A stretch of 64,000 nucleotides of DNA, taken from contig CAMLKG010000002.1 in NCBI GenBank assembly GCA_946480695.1, positions 124,001 through 188,000 on the forward strand. The letters are read 5' to 3'. This document shows, piece after piece, positions 17,691 through 27,644 of the stretch (position 1 is its first letter; each line of letters opens with the position of its first letter). Source of the DNA: an uncultured Cellvibrio sp. GTDB taxonomy: Bacteria; Pseudomonadota; Gammaproteobacteria; Pseudomonadales; Cellvibrionaceae. Under the pieces are notes generated by a model. That model was not told where the DNA came from and ran no database searches. It saw only the letters and a program-made list of their open reading frames with translations. The translations under genes were made by a program, and so were the position numbers.

Positions 17691-19028
17691 TCAATCAATT
17701 TCTGCATCGGTAGTCCCATACAAATGTTCCGGTACGGGTAATTTTTCAAATAATTTGCTGAAGTGTTGCTGCACACGGGCGATGTTCATAATCGATGACA
17801 TGCCGCTGGAAAAACCGAACCACACATACAAACCATTCAGGTTCTTAAACATCGGCGGTAAATATTTGGGTCCGGTAATAACCCCTTCCAGGTAGCGTTC
17901 GTACAACAAAGGTACATCGTCCAGCGTTACTTTCCCCACAAATAACATGGGAATAATTTCAGGCACGCCGGAGTTAATTGCGCTGCGAATAAAATTTACG
18001 TTTTCGACGAAACCTTTTACGTAGGAAATATCCTTGGTGAATACCGATCCGCCCGTCAGTGTGCCGCCGCGGAATACCCGTTGGGTAACCCGGTAACTGT
18101 CGTGTTCGGTGATGCCACGCTCGATAAAATATTTATAAACATCGCAAAAATCCGCGCCCTGTTCTGCGAGGTCTACGGCAACAACCCGATCACTGATGCG
18201 CCGGGCGCGTTGCGGGAATGAGCTGAATGTCAGGGTTTCCAGCAATACAGCCATGCCCTCCTGGATTGCGGTGATCCGCGGCGAGCCGACACTCAACCAG
18301 GTGGCCCAGGGTTGCTCGCGTCCGTTCAGTGTTGTGCCTATATGCACCCAGCCTTCGTGGACTTCCAGGACTTGCAAATCCAATTCGGAAAAAAAAGAGC
18401 GGCGATTGACCTTAATACAATCCCCACCGGCAGAGGCATCGGACACAATCTCATCGCTGATTTGCACTCGTACTTCGCCGGCCCCGAAATATTCGATCAT
18501 GCGCGCATGTAAAATTTTTACCGCTTCTTCGGCGCCTATGTGGTTGGTATAAGGCCTATTCAAATGCTCAACCGCAGGTAACGAAAAAATGTGACAGAGT
18601 TTTTCCCCCATTTGCCGCAGGCTTTTGCGGTCACCACGCAAATTGTCGCTCGCGGATCCATAAAGCTGCTTACTGAAATAACCGAATTTGTCGGTGCCCC
18701 GGTGACGCAATAGCTCAATAACGATTTGATATTGGTCGATAGTTGCCTGCAGGATTTTTCCCAGTGCATCATCGCGCCCGAGTTGCCGACGCACATCCCG
18801 TTTTAGTTCCTGAAATAATTGCTGGACACTATCCGGCTCAAAGGCCAATTTTTGGCGTTGGTAAAAGTCCTTATCCAATGCGGGTAATTCACGACCTTTT
18901 TGTTCGCGAAAGCGTTGTTCAATACCCGCAGGCCATTTAATGGCGTCGAGAATGCGTATCGGTTTTTGCAGGGACACCAGGCGCGTCGATAATTGCTTCA
19001 GTCGCTCCAGGTAAGCAGGATCGGTCAT
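17691..19028 (-). CDS. DUF1704/QEGLA-family putative metallopeptidase
   Basis: A 445-residue protein of the family annotated as flavohemoglobin expression-modulating QEGLA motif protein, related to eukaryotic KIAA0895/MATCAP tyrosine carboxypeptidases. The key features are visible: HEGWVH gives an HExxxH zinc motif (His224, Glu225, His229), and IQEGMAVL gives the QEGLA-type motif with Glu257 as likely third ligand. The position of a downstream conserved Arg/Tyr-rich segment (RVTQRVFRGG) also fits. No signal peptide is seen, so it is probably cytoplasmic. The bacterial substrate is unknown; peptidase activity is inferred from the eukaryotic relatives. The gene ends 74 bases before a small hypothetical gene on the same strand. 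Confidence 0.85.
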   Translation of the reverse strand: MTDPAYLERLKQLSTRLVSLQKPIRILDAIKWPAGIEQRFREQKGRELPALDKDFYQRQKLAFEPDSVQQLFQELKRDVRRQLGRDDALGKILQATIDQYQIVIELLRHRGTDKFGYFSKQLYGSASDNLRGDRKSLRQMGEKLCHIFSLPAVEHLNRPYTNHIGAEEAVKILHARMIEYFGAGEVRVQISDEIVSDASAGGDCIKVNRRSFFSELDLQVLEVHEGWVHIGTTLNGREQPWATWLSVGSPRITAIQEGMAVLLETLTFSSFPQRARRISDRVVAVDLAEQGADFCDVYKYFIERGITEHDSYRVTQRVFRGGTLTGGSVFTKDISYVKGFVENVNFIRSAINSGVPEIIPMLFVGKVTLDDVPLLYERYLEGVITGPKYLPPMFKNLNGLYVWFGFSSGMSSIMNIARVQQHFSKLFEKLPVPEHLYGTTDAEID

Positions 19029-19228
19029 ATCAGGGTTGCCACATTTGAGTGCAGGAGTGCGCCAGTTGCAGAAACACAGGCCGGCTTATTCTATCGTTAA
19101 CTCGTCAGTTTGTGGTTAGAATTTGCCATGTCCATCATGCCCGCTCCGGTTGTCACTGGCGGGATTAGGCGGAAATCGCCAGAATACCTGCGCACCTGCA
19201 TCAGGCTTGTCCCAAGGGAGGTTTAGCA

Positions 19229-19543
19229 ATGCCTTTTGTTGCATTGGAAAAGTTGCACCTTTTATATGATGGTTACCGCAAAGCCATAACCATCGCAGGT
19301 AAACCCTGTTTATTATTACAGGAGCATGGCCGCGTAAGCCTGGTTAAAAATGTTTGTCCACACGCCGGCGCGCCCTTGACTCATGCTACTTACGCCAACG
19401 GCTGCTTGCGTTGTCCAGTGCATGGTATGGAATTCGAATTGAGCACAGGCCGTTCGCGCAGCCCGGCCTGTGTAAATAGCTTGCAATTTATTCCGCTGGT
19501 TTTTGAAGGCAACCAGGTTGGTATTGATGTGAGCATTAACTAA
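19229..19543 (+). CDS. Small Rieske [2Fe-2S] ferredoxin
   Basis: A 104-residue single-domain Rieske protein, probably an electron carrier. The cluster ligands are CPHAGAPL (Cys-x-His) and, 17 residues on, CPVHGMEF (Cys-x-x-His), the canonical two-part motif. There is no signal peptide. A strong GGGAGG site precedes the ATG. The next gene, a DUF4124 protein, starts 14 bases after the stop, so both are probably in one unit running on to mtgA. The partner oxidoreductase is not encoded nearby, so its substrate cannot be named. Confidence 0.92.
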   Translation: MPFVALEKLHLLYDGYRKAITIAGKPCLLLQEHGRVSLVKNVCPHAGAPLTHATYANGCLRCPVHGMEFELSTGRSRSPACVNSLQFIPLVFEGNQVGIDVSIN

Positions 19544-19557
19544 TTGAAGGATATTTT

Positions 19558-20022
19558 ATGCGCTTGTTATTCAAATCCCTGGTTGTGGCGTTATTGGTTT
19601 TGGGGATTGGCAACTATCTAATTTACTTGAAGACCGGCCAAATGCCCGTTCAGGATTTACGCGAGCGCTGGGGGAATGATTGGTTAGTCGATGCGCAGGA
19701 GAAATATGCCCCCGAGCAATTATCCAAAAAAATCAAAAGCGCGGTCGATGATTTAACACACGATGAATCGGAAAAACCATCCCCGACAAAAGTCTTTAAA
19801 TGGACAGATGATAATGGCCAGGTTCATTACGGTGATAAGCCCAACGATAATGCAAGGCAAGTGGAGGTCAATATGCGCAATGCTATCTCTCCACCAGAGC
19901 ATCATTCCCTTGATGTTATTGCCGATGCGCCTCAAATCGCTCCACAGCAAACACCCATTGAAAAAGCGCGTGCAGCCGCAGAGGCAATGGAAGCTCGAAC
20001 ACACGAGCAGGAAACTTTTTAG
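19558..20022 (+). CDS. DUF4124-domain protein
   Basis: A 154-residue protein with an N-terminal hydrophobic segment (residues 1-22, LVVALLVLGIGNYLIY), probably a signal anchor. The central DUF4124 signature is VFKWTDDNGQVHYGDKP at about residues 78-94, a short beta-hairpin domain found in many envelope-associated proteins of unknown function. The remainder is charged and low in complexity. It sits between a Rieske protein and mtgA with short gaps on both sides, which suggests an envelope-related operon but does not tell its role. Confidence 0.85.
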   Translation: MRLLFKSLVVALLVLGIGNYLIYLKTGQMPVQDLRERWGNDWLVDAQEKYAPEQLSKKIKSAVDDLTHDESEKPSPTKVFKWTDDNGQVHYGDKPNDNARQVEVNMRNAISPPEHHSLDVIADAPQIAPQQTPIEKARAAAEAMEARTHEQETF

Positions 20023-20033
20023 GTTAATCCTGA

Positions 20034-20726
20034 ATGAAAAAGCTGTGGCGTTTCACCAAAACCCTATTGAAATGGCTGCTGTTGTTATTGCTGGCCTATC
20101 AACTGTGGATATTTTTTCACCTGCTGTTGTGGAAGTGGGTTAATCCCGGTGAGACCAGTTTTATGGCCATTCGCCTGGATGAGCTACGCGAAAAAAATCC
20201 CAAGGCAACCTTGAAATACCAATGGGTCGATTACGGGCAAATATCAAACCATTTGAAGCGCGCGGTAGTGGCCTCGGAAGATGACCGTTTTATGGATCAT
20301 CATGGCTTTGATTTGCGCGGGATTGAGCAGGCGTTAAAGAAGAACCAGCGAAGGGGCAAATCGGTTGCGGGTGGATCTTCCATTACCCAGCAGTTGGCTA
20401 AAAACCTCTTCCTGTCCCCATCGCGCTCATACCTGCGCAAAGCGGAAGAAGCTTTGATTGCATTGATGATTGAGTTGTTGTGGGACAAGCGCCGGATTCT
20501 GGAGGTTTATCTGAATGTGGTGGAGTGGGGGGACGGGGTCTTTGGTGTTGAGGCCGCTGCACGCCATTATTACAAGGTGCCTGCCGCACAGCTTGGCCCG
20601 GCTGCGGCAGCCCGTATGGCGGTAATGTTGCCGAATCCACGCAGGTACCAAAAGGCCATGCCTGCCTGGGTGCTGCGCCACGCTGCGCGCGTCCAGGCGC
20701 GTATGCGCTATTCGCGAATTCCCTGA
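20034..20726 (+). CDS. mtgA: Monofunctional peptidoglycan transglycosylase MtgA
   Basis: Polymerises lipid II into glycan strands at the inner membrane. The 230-residue product has one N-terminal transmembrane helix (about residues 12-34) and the GT51 motifs: EDDRFMDHHGFD with the catalytic Glu, GGSSITQQLAKNLFL, RKAEEALIALMIE and LNVVEWGDGVFGVEAAARHYY. Length and motif order match MtgA (about 230-240). No transpeptidase domain is present. It is the last gene of the Rieske-DUF4124-mtgA group, 11 bases after the previous stop. Confidence 0.97.
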   Translation: MKKLWRFTKTLLKWLLLLLLAYQLWIFFHLLLWKWVNPGETSFMAIRLDELREKNPKATLKYQWVDYGQISNHLKRAVVASEDDRFMDHHGFDLRGIEQALKKNQRRGKSVAGGSSITQQLAKNLFLSPSRSYLRKAEEALIALMIELLWDKRRILEVYLNVVEWGDGVFGVEAAARHYYKVPAAQLGPAAAARMAVMLPNPRRYQKAMPAWVLRHAARVQARMRYSRIP

Positions 20727-20903
20727 TCGTTTTGCAGAAGTGATTAATCGCTTGCGGTTCCCGGCCGCTCTTTAATTTTCTGCTGCCCGTCCCCATCTTC
20801 GCCTGCGCTGCGGTTCTCGCCGCCAGCCTTTTACGTTACAATCGCGACCCTTTTGGGGTCCCGGTATCCTCCATTGACCAATTCCTGAACCGAGGTGATA
20901 GAC

Positions 20904-21185
20904 GTGCCTATCTACGAATACCAATGCGAATCCTGCGACCATGGGTTGGAAGCATTGCAAAAGCTCAGCGATGCGCCCCTGGTGGACTGCCCGGCTTGTG
21001 GTAAGGCCAGTTTAAAAAAACAGATTTCAGCCGCCGGTTTCCGCCTGGCAGGTGGTGGCTGGTATGAGACCGATTTCAAATCGGGAAAGAAAAAGAATCT
21101 CGCGGGCGATAGCGGTTCAAGTTCCTCAACGCCCGCATCCGGCTCCAGTGCGGCTCCTGCCAGTTCAAGCACTGCGGCGAGTTGA
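20904..21185 (+). CDS. FmdB-family zinc-ribbon protein
   Basis: A 93-residue protein of the FmdB/CxxC_CxxC_SSSS family. It begins with VPIYEYQCESC (initiator GTG at 20904-20906, read as Met), has a second pair CPAC, and ends in a Ser/Ala-rich tail, exactly the layout of the family: CxxC...CxxC and a polyserine end. The start is set there because GAGG lies eight bases before it and because family members begin M-P-I-Y-E-Y; an upstream GTG at 20895 lies within the ribosome-binding site. In many gammaproteobacteria this gene lies directly upstream of aspS, as here. Its role (regulation or metal binding) is unknown. Confidence 0.93.
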   Translation: MPIYEYQCESCDHGLEALQKLSDAPLVDCPACGKASLKKQISAAGFRLAGGGWYETDFKSGKKKNLAGDSGSSSSTPASGSSAAPASSSTAAS

Positions 21186-21219
21186 TCTATTTACTGTCGA
21201 TAAATAACGGGAAAAACCT

Positions 21220-23028
21220 ATGCGCAGCCAATATTGTGGCGCTTTAAATGCCTCTTATATAAACCAGGAAGTCACCCTCTGCGGATGGGTGGATAGTCGT
21301 CGCGACCACGGCGGTGTGATTTTTATCGACCTGCGCGACCGCGAAGGTGTGGTGCAAGTAGTGTTTGACCCGGATGCCAAGGAAAATTTTGCCTTGGCCG
21401 ATAAAGTTCGTGGCGAGTATGTGCTGCAAGTGACCGGTAAAGTCCGGGCCCGCGCTGCCGCCACGGTTAACCCGAATATGTCTACGGGTGAAATTGAGGT
21501 TTACGGTACGGCGCTGACCATCCTCAATGAAGCCAAAACCATCCCTTTCCCGTTGGATGGTTACACAAACGTGGGCGAAGAAACCCGTTTGAAATATCGC
21601 TTCCTGGATTTGCGTCGCACAGAAATGCAGAAAAACCTGCGCTTCCGCAGCAAAGTGACCAGCGCTATCCGCAATTACCTTGATCGCCATGGTTTCCTCG
21701 ATGTGGAAACGCCGATCCTGACCCGCGCTACGCCCGAAGGCGCGCGTGATTATCTGGTCCCCTCACGTACCCACGACGGTAAATTCTTTGCGCTGCCGCA
21801 ATCACCCCAATTGTTCAAGCAATTGCTGATGGTTGCCGGTTATGACCGCTACTACCAGATCGCAAAATGCTTCCGCGACGAAGACCTGCGTGCGGATCGC
21901 CAACCGGAATTTACCCAGATCGATATTGAAACTTCCTTTATGAGCCAGGAGCAAATAATGGAAGTGACCGAAGGTATGTTCCGCGAATTGTTTAAAAATC
22001 TGTTGAATATCGAATTCGGCGAAATCCAGCATATGCCCTTCTCCGAAGCGATTGCCAAGTACGGTTCAGACAAGCCGGATATGCGTATCCCGCTGCAACT
22101 CGTGGATGTTAAAGACTTGGTCACCGAGGTTGAATTCAAAGTATTTGCCGGCCCGGCGAACGATCCAAAATCACGCGTCACGGCGTTGAAAGTTCCCGGT
22201 GGTAACGAGAAGCTGACACGTAAGCAAATTGACGATTACACCAAATTCGTCAGCATCTATGGCGCGAAAGGCCTGGCGTACATCAAGGTGAATGACAAAG
22301 CTGATCTGGAAGAAGGTTTGCAATCACCGATTGTGAAAAACCTGCCAGTACCAGTGCGCGCCGCAATCCTTGAGCGCGTTGGTGCGGAAAACGGCGACCT
22401 GATTTTCTTCGGTGCGGATAAACACAAAATCGTTACTGAAGCCTTGGGCGCATTGCGTTGCAAGTTAGGTGCGGATTTGGATTTGTACACTGCCGAATGG
22501 GCACCCTTGTGGGTTATTGACTTCCCGATGTTTGAAGACGATGACAAAGGCGGTTGGACTTCAATCCACCATCCGTTCACATCGCCAAGCTGTACACCGG
22601 AAGAGCTGGTTGCCAACCCCGGCGCCGCATTATCCCGCGCCTATGATCTGGTATTGAACGGTACTGAACTGGGCGGTGGTTCTGTGCGTATCCATTCACC
22701 CGAAATGCAGCAGGCGGTATTCCAAATTCTTGGCATCAGCGCCGAAGAACAGCGCGAAAAGTTTGGCTTCCTGCTGGATGCATTGAGCTACGGGGCACCA
22801 CCCCACGGTGGTCTGGCGTTCGGGCTGGATCGTTTGATTATGCTGATGGTGGGCGCAAGTTCCATTCGCGATGTAATCGCCTTCCCCAAAACCCAAAGCG
22901 CCGCCTGCGTAATGACCGATGCACCGGGCACTGTTGATGAGCTGCAATTGCGCGAACTTCATATTCGCTTGCGCAACCAGAAGAAAACCACCGAAACTGC
23001 GGCTGAATCGCCGGAGTACGGTATGTAA
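21220..23028 (+). CDS. aspS: Aspartyl-tRNA synthetase, probably non-discriminating type
   Basis: Class II synthetase charging tRNA-Asp with aspartate. The 602-residue product has the N-terminal OB-fold anticodon domain, the catalytic core with [18 protein letters not shown] and the GAD insertion domain, and the C-terminal class II motif 3 [12 protein letters not shown]. The sequence RRDHGG with His30 corresponds to the His found in the non-discriminating Pseudomonas enzyme, whereas E. coli has Leu there. This hints that the enzyme may also charge tRNA-Asn, which would then require GatCAB for Asn-tRNA. The gene follows the FmdB-like gene by 34 bases and has its own terminator. Confidence 0.97.
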   Translation: MRSQYCGALNASYINQEVTLCGWVDSRRDHGGVIFIDLRDREGVVQVVFDPDAKENFALADKVRGEYVLQVTGKVRARAAATVNPNMSTGEIEVYGTALTILNEAKTIPFPLDGYTNVGEETRLKYRFLDLRRTEMQKNLRFRSKVTSAIRNYLDRHGFLDVETPILTRATPEGARDYLVPSRTHDGKFFALPQSPQLFKQLLMVAGYDRYYQIAKCFRDEDLRADRQPEFTQIDIETSFMSQEQIMEVTEGMFRELFKNLLNIEFGEIQHMPFSEAIAKYGSDKPDMRIPLQLVDVKDLVTEVEFKVFAGPANDPKSRVTALKVPGGNEKLTRKQIDDYTKFVSIYGAKGLAYIKVNDKADLEEGLQSPIVKNLPVPVRAAILERVGAENGDLIFFGADKHKIVTEALGALRCKLGADLDLYTAEWAPLWVIDFPMFEDDDKGGWTSIHHPFTSPSCTPEELVANPGAALSRAYDLVLNGTELGGGSVRIHSPEMQQAVFQILGISAEEQREKFGFLLDALSYGAPPHGGLAFGLDRLIMLMVGASSIRDVIAFPKTQSAACVMTDAPGTVDELQLRELHIRLRNQKKTTETAAESPEYGM

Positions 23029-23065
23029 TCGGGCGGAAAGGCTCCCAACGTCCGGGTTGGATATA

Positions 23066-23090
23066 AGGGTGGGCAATGCCCACCTTTTTT
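23066..23090 (+). terminator. Intrinsic terminator after aspS
   Basis: GC-rich stem GGTGGGC/GCCCACC, arms 23068-23074 and 23078-23084, loop AAT, followed by six T at 23085-23090. Clear plus-strand terminator 38 bases after the aspS stop. Confidence 0.9.
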
Positions 23091-23121
23091 GTTTCTTGTG
23101 TTTGAATATTTGCACCATGCA

Positions 23122-23224
23122 GGTTTTGCAACAGAATTTATGTACCAATCCGCGCCCCATGGATGTCGAAAGGAAGCTACATGGTGTATATGCGTTTTTG
23201 AAACACAAATTCTGCTGTAAAACC
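23122..23224. repeat. 103-base inverted-repeat element between aspS and yebC
   Basis: Two 18-base arms, 23122-23139 and 23207-23224, form an inverted repeat with 16 of 18 positions matching. The 67-base interior has no open reading frame worth reporting. The size and terminal symmetry recall short MITE-like or intergenic repeat elements. Whether it is repeated elsewhere in the genome cannot be judged here. Confidence 0.45.
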
Positions 23225-23263
23225 AGGCTCGCGGCACTTTATAAAGAGATGGAGTAGCTATCA

Positions 23264-24007
23264 ATGGCTGGACATTCCAAATGGGCTAACATGAAACACC
23301 GCAAGGCGCGCCAGGATGCCAAGCGGACGAAAATCTTCACCAAAATTATTCGCGAATTAACCGTCGCGGCAAAAGGCGGCGCCAATCCGGCAGATAACCC
23401 GCGCCTCCGTGCGGCGGTTGAAAAAGCCTATTTAAACAACCTCAAAAAAGACGTGGTTGAGCGCGCTATTGCGCGCGGTGCCGGTACTAACGAATCCGAT
23501 GCCTATGAAGAACTCACCTATGAAGGTTATGGTGTAAACGGCGTTGCGTTTATCGTCGAATGCATGACCGACAATCGCAACCGCACCGTGGGCGATGTGC
23601 GCCATGCGTTTGATAAACGCGGCGGTAACCTCGGTACCAATGGCTCGGTTTCCTATTTATTTACCCGTAAAGGCCAAATCAGCTTTGAGCCTGGTGTTAA
23701 TGAAGATGCGTTAATGGAAGCGGCGCTCGAAGCGGGTGCTGATGACGTTGTCATCAATGAAGACGGTTCCACTGATGTAATGACGGCGTTCGAAGACTTT
23801 TTCGCGGTAAAAGATGCACTCTCCGCAGCCGGATTTACATTTGCATCGGCCGACTTTGCGATGATTCCCTCAATGACTGTGCCGCTCGATAAAGAGGCAG
23901 CCGAAAAAATTATCAATTTAATCGACGCGCTTGAAGATCTGGACGATGTACAAAACGTCTACACCAACGCCGATATAGCGGAAGAAATCATGGAGCAGTT
24001 GGGTTAA
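23264..24007 (+). CDS. yebC: YebC/PmpR-family protein
   Basis: A 247-residue member of the YebC/TACO1 family, known as transcriptional regulator (PmpR) and more recently as a factor that helps ribosomes over polyproline stretches. The start [21 protein letters not shown] and the acidic central domain with [22 protein letters not shown] match the family closely, and the length is standard. It is preceded by an inverted-repeat element and the aspS terminator and is followed by ruvC; aspS-yebC-ruvC is the usual gammaproteobacterial order. A GGAG ribosome-binding site lies nine bases before the ATG. Confidence 0.97.
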   Translation: MAGHSKWANMKHRKARQDAKRTKIFTKIIRELTVAAKGGANPADNPRLRAAVEKAYLNNLKKDVVERAIARGAGTNESDAYEELTYEGYGVNGVAFIVECMTDNRNRTVGDVRHAFDKRGGNLGTNGSVSYLFTRKGQISFEPGVNEDALMEAALEAGADDVVINEDGSTDVMTAFEDFFAVKDALSAAGFTFASADFAMIPSMTVPLDKEAAEKIINLIDALEDLDDVQNVYTNADIAEEIMEQLG

Positions 24008-24098
24008 TCCATTCGTCAGGGTTGAGGCTTGGTATTTGCTTGCCTCATGCTTCACATAGTTCTACACTGCGCCATAACTACTGTATAAAGATACACTT

Positions 24099-24620
24099 AT
24101 GGCGCTTATCCTCGGTATAGATCCCGGCTCCCGCAAAACTGGTTTTGGCATTATCAATGTCATTGGCAGTAAATCGGAATATGTTACCAGCGGCGTGATT
24201 CGGATGAAGGATTCGGACGAATTACCGGAGCGTTTGAAAGTTATCTTTGATTCCTTGACCCAAATTATTGGGCAGTATTGCCCGCAAGAAATGGCTATTG
24301 AACAAGTATTTATGGCCAAGAACGCGGCATCCGCCTTGAAATTGGGGCAGGCGCGTGGCGCGGCAATCGTGGCCGCTACTGCACAGAATATTCCTGTGTC
24401 TGAATACGAAGCGCGAAAGGTAAAACAATCGGTAGTGGGCAATGGTGCGGCTGATAAGTTTCAGGTGCAGCATATGATAAAGACCTTGCTAAGGCTCCCC
24501 GCATCACCACAGGAAGATGCCGCCGATGCGCTGGCAGTGGCTCTCTGTCATGCCAATACCCGTGACCATCTTATCCGTATGGCGGGATCATCCAGTTTCC
24601 GCCGGGGCCGAATTATTTAA
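24099..24620 (+). CDS. ruvC: Holliday junction resolvase RuvC
   Basis: Endonuclease that cuts Holliday junctions made mobile by RuvAB. The 173-residue product shows the RNase H-like fold residues: [12 protein letters not shown] with the first catalytic Asp, [10 protein letters not shown] with the catalytic Glu, and [13 protein letters not shown] with the final acidic pair. The length is standard (about 173). The start follows yebC by about 90 bases. ruvA lies 181 bases downstream, more than the usual short gap, so the three ruv genes may not all be in one transcript. Confidence 0.97.
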   Translation: MALILGIDPGSRKTGFGIINVIGSKSEYVTSGVIRMKDSDELPERLKVIFDSLTQIIGQYCPQEMAIEQVFMAKNAASALKLGQARGAAIVAATAQNIPVSEYEARKVKQSVVGNGAADKFQVQHMIKTLLRLPASPQEDAADALAVALCHANTRDHLIRMAGSSSFRRGRII

Positions 24621-24801
24621 CTCGCTTACCAACCATTCGTTTGGAGTCCGAATAATTGCCCACCCGGGGAATATTCCCGCGCGAGCAACTGGCATGGATG
24701 ACTCTTGCGGCTAAACTCCATACAATGCCTGCCATAACACTGTTTATAAAAACAGTTCACCCTTGGGCAGCCATGATCGGCCATGATGGAAAATCAATTT
24801 T

Positions 24802-25416
24802 ATGATCGGACGTTTGCGCGGAGTTCTTCTGGAAAAGCAGCCACCTTACCTGCTGTTAGATGTAAACGGTGTGGGCTATGAGGTGCAGGCACCCATGACC
24901 ACCTTTTATCGCCTGCCGTCGCTGGGGCAGGAGGTTGTGTTGCATACGCACTTATCGATTACGGAAAACCTGCACCAATTATTTGGATTCAGTGAGCAGC
25001 GTGACCGCTCGCTTTTTCGCACCTTGATTAAAGTCAATGGGGTTGGCCCCAAACTGGCTATTGCGATTCTGTCGGGCATGGAGGCCGATGATATCGCCCG
25101 CTGTGTGCGCGACGACAATATCAATGCGTTGACCAAGGTTCCCGGTATTGGCAAAAAAACTGCTGAGCGTTTAGTGATTGAATTGCGTGACCGCTTGAAA
25201 AACTGGGATATGCCGCAAGGCGATATGCTGGCTCACAGCGAAATCCAAAGTATTGCTACCGATAACGATATATTTGCTGAAGCGGAAAGCGCATTAATTG
25301 CTCTGGGTTACAAACCGGTAGAAGCGGCAAAAATGATTTCACTCGCCAGCAAACAAAAGCCGGATGCGAAAAGCGAAGAATTGATTCGTATCGCCCTGCG
25401 TAGTATTGCGGGCTAG
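24802..25416 (+). CDS. ruvA: Holliday junction branch migration protein RuvA
   Basis: DNA-binding subunit that holds the Holliday junction for the RuvB motor. The 204-residue product starts [23 protein letters not shown] (OB-fold domain) and has the two helix-hairpin-helix motifs ([16 protein letters not shown] and [19 protein letters not shown]) and the C-terminal RuvB-contact domain ([20 protein letters not shown]). Length matches the family. ruvB begins 25 bases later. Confidence 0.98.
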   Translation: MIGRLRGVLLEKQPPYLLLDVNGVGYEVQAPMTTFYRLPSLGQEVVLHTHLSITENLHQLFGFSEQRDRSLFRTLIKVNGVGPKLAIAILSGMEADDIARCVRDDNINALTKVPGIGKKTAERLVIELRDRLKNWDMPQGDMLAHSEIQSIATDNDIFAEAESALIALGYKPVEAAKMISLASKQKPDAKSEELIRIALRSIAG

Positions 25417-25441
25417 TTCTTACTCACAGGGTTTATCCATC

Positions 25442-26467
25442 ATGATTGAAACTGATCGCCTGATAGCACCCACCGCTAAAGAACGCGAAGACCACCTTGA
25501 TCGCACGGTGCGTCCGAAATATCTTGCCGATTATGTCGGCCAACCCGCGGTGCGCGAGCAGATGGAAATTTTTATCGGGGCGGCAAAAAAACGGGGTGAA
25601 GCGCTGGATCACACTTTGGTATTTGGCCCACCCGGTTTGGGTAAAACTACGCTGGCAAATATTATCGCCAATGAAATGAATGTTTCGCTCAAAAGTACAT
25701 CAGGTCCTGTGCTGGAAAAGGCAGGGGACCTGGCGGCGCTGCTGACAAACCTTGAGCCGGGCGACGTGTTATTTATTGATGAGATTCATCGATTAAGCCC
25801 GGTAGTGGAGGAAATTCTTTATCCGGCCATGGAAGATTTCCAACTGGATATCATGATTGGGGAGGGCCCGGCGGCACGTTCCATCAAGCTGGATTTACCA
25901 CAATTTACGCTTGTGGGTGCAACAACCCGTGCAGGCTTGCTCACATCACCATTGCGCGACCGTTTTGGTATTGTTCAGCGTTTGGAATTTTATAATGTCG
26001 CTGATCTCACCCATATTGTTGCCCGTTCTGCGGCTTTACTGGGTGTAAAAATGGATTATGAGGGGGCGGGGGAAGTCGCTAAACGCTCGCGCGGCACACC
26101 ACGTATCGCTAATCGCTTGTTACGCCGTGTTCGCGATTATGCCGAAATGAAAGGTGACGGCACTGTTACCGCCAATATGGCAGACAGCGCGTTGAATATG
26201 TTAAATGTCGATGAGCGCGGCTTTGATCATATGGATCGCCGCCTTTTAATGGCGATGTTGCACAATTTTGACGGTGGTCCGGTAGGGGTAGAAAGCCTGG
26301 CGGCGGCGATTAGTGAGGATCGCGGAACTATTGAAGATGTAATTGAGCCTTACCTGATACAACAAGGCTTTATGGCACGCACGCCGCGTGGGCGAATTTT
26401 AACCAATAATGCGTATGTATATTTTGGAATGCCGGTTCCCAAACGTCTGCAAGACTCTGCTGAATAA
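25442..26467 (+). CDS. ruvB: Holliday junction ATPase RuvB
   Basis: AAA+ motor for branch migration. The protein starts [22 protein letters not shown]; the upstream frame extension is not used because this is the conserved family start. Walker A is GPPGLGKTT, Walker B is [11 protein letters not shown], and sensor motifs and the C-terminal winged-helix domain ([19 protein letters not shown]) are intact. At 341 residues the length is normal. AGGG precedes the ATG by about 11 bases. Confidence 0.98.
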   Translation: MIETDRLIAPTAKEREDHLDRTVRPKYLADYVGQPAVREQMEIFIGAAKKRGEALDHTLVFGPPGLGKTTLANIIANEMNVSLKSTSGPVLEKAGDLAALLTNLEPGDVLFIDEIHRLSPVVEEILYPAMEDFQLDIMIGEGPAARSIKLDLPQFTLVGATTRAGLLTSPLRDRFGIVQRLEFYNVADLTHIVARSAALLGVKMDYEGAGEVAKRSRGTPRIANRLLRRVRDYAEMKGDGTVTANMADSALNMLNVDERGFDHMDRRLLMAMLHNFDGGPVGVESLAAAISEDRGTIEDVIEPYLIQQGFMARTPRGRILTNNAYVYFGMPVPKRLQDSAE

Positions 26468-26492
26468 ATGCGGGTAAGGAGTTAGTCGGTTT

Positions 26493-26912
26493 ATGCAGCT
26501 ATTCAATATCCCGGTAAGGGTGTATATCGAAGATACGGATGCCGGCGGCATTGTCTATTACGTGAATTATCTAAAGTATATGGAGCGTAGCCGTACAGAA
26601 TTTTTGCGCGGTTTCGGCTATGATAAGCCCGCAATTTTAGAGGGCGGTTTATTGTTGGTTGTGCATTCAGCGCAAATTAAATACCGCCGCCCGGCGCGCC
26701 TGGATAATTTGCTGAGTGTCACTACGCAAGTTCATAAGTTAGGGCGCGCTTATGTCGAATTTGAGCAGCGGGTGCTGCGTGGCGAAGAATTATTGTGTGA
26801 GGGTTTAATCCGTATTGCCTGTGTCGATGCGGATTCCATGAAACCGAGTATGCTTCCCACCGTTATGTACCAGCAATTGGATCAATCGTTACGTCTTAAA
26901 ATTAAGAGTTAA
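26493..26912 (+). CDS. ybgC: Tol-Pal-associated acyl-CoA thioesterase YbgC
   Basis: Hot-dog-fold thioesterase, first gene of the Tol-Pal cluster, with activity on short-chain acyl-CoA or acyl-ACP. The 139-residue product has the active-site segment VYIEDTDAGGIVYYVNYLKYMERSRTEF's core (Asp in DTDAGGIVYY around residue 18) and PARLDNLLSV typical of YbgC. It lies 25 bases after ruvB and eight bases before tolQ, the standard order. Confidence 0.96.
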   Translation: MQLFNIPVRVYIEDTDAGGIVYYVNYLKYMERSRTEFLRGFGYDKPAILEGGLLLVVHSAQIKYRRPARLDNLLSVTTQVHKLGRAYVEFEQRVLRGEELLCEGLIRIACVDADSMKPSMLPTVMYQQLDQSLRLKIKS

Positions 26913-26920
26913 TCAAGCTT

Positions 26921-27607
26921 ATGCCTGCTACGGATAACAGTCTTTCAATCTCTCATCTCATATTAAATGCCAGCTTTCTGGTGCAACTGGTTATGTTGAT
27001 ACTGGTATTAGCTTCGGTGATTTCCTGGGCGATGATTTTTCAACGTGAGCGTTATCAGCGCAAAGCTGCCGGTGCTTTCAGCTACTTTGAAAAACAATTC
27101 TGGTCAGGAATTGACCTTAATCAATTGTATCGCCAGGGCAATGGCCGCAATGAGATGGTAGAAGGGATTGAGAGTATTTTCCGCGCAGGTTTCAAGGAGT
27201 TTACCCGTTTGCGCCAAACTGCGGGGGCGGATTCAGATGCTGTAATGGAAGGCTCCATGCGTGCAATGCGTGTTGCGCTTGCCCGCGAGCAAGAAAAACT
27301 GGAAGAGAATTTGCCGTTCCTTGCCAGTGTCGCCTCAGTAAGCCCATACATTGGTTTATTCGGAACCGTCTGGGGCATTATGGTGTCATTTTTAAATATT
27401 GCCAATGCGGGCCAGCCAAGCCTCGCAACAGTCGCACCTGGTATTGCAGAAGCGTTGATCGCTACTGCAATGGGTTTGTTTGCTGCGATTCCTGCAGTGC
27501 TCGCATACAACAAATTTTCTGCACGCGCGGAAAGCCTCTTGAGCAATTATCAAACTTTTGCGGAAGAATTTTCGGCCATATTACATCGTCAGGTTCACAG
27601 CAAATAA
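26921..27607 (+). CDS. tolQ: TolQ, proton-channel subunit of Tol-Pal motor
   Basis: Inner-membrane subunit of the energised Tol motor needed for outer-membrane constriction at division. The 228-residue protein has three transmembrane helices (about residues 16-38, 130-155 and 170-195), a cytoplasmic loop with the ExxxR-type acidic helix, and the conserved SPYIGLFGTVWGIM and ATVAPGIAEALIATAMGL motifs shared with ExbB and MotA. The gene precedes tolR by 37 bases. Confidence 0.97.
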   Translation: MPATDNSLSISHLILNASFLVQLVMLILVLASVISWAMIFQRERYQRKAAGAFSYFEKQFWSGIDLNQLYRQGNGRNEMVEGIESIFRAGFKEFTRLRQTAGADSDAVMEGSMRAMRVALAREQEKLEENLPFLASVASVSPYIGLFGTVWGIMVSFLNIANAGQPSLATVAPGIAEALIATAMGLFAAIPAVLAYNKFSARAESLLSNYQTFAEEFSAILHRQVHSK

Positions 27608-27644
27608 CGCTGTTTACAGTGCTTGAAAAAACAGGTTAATAGCT

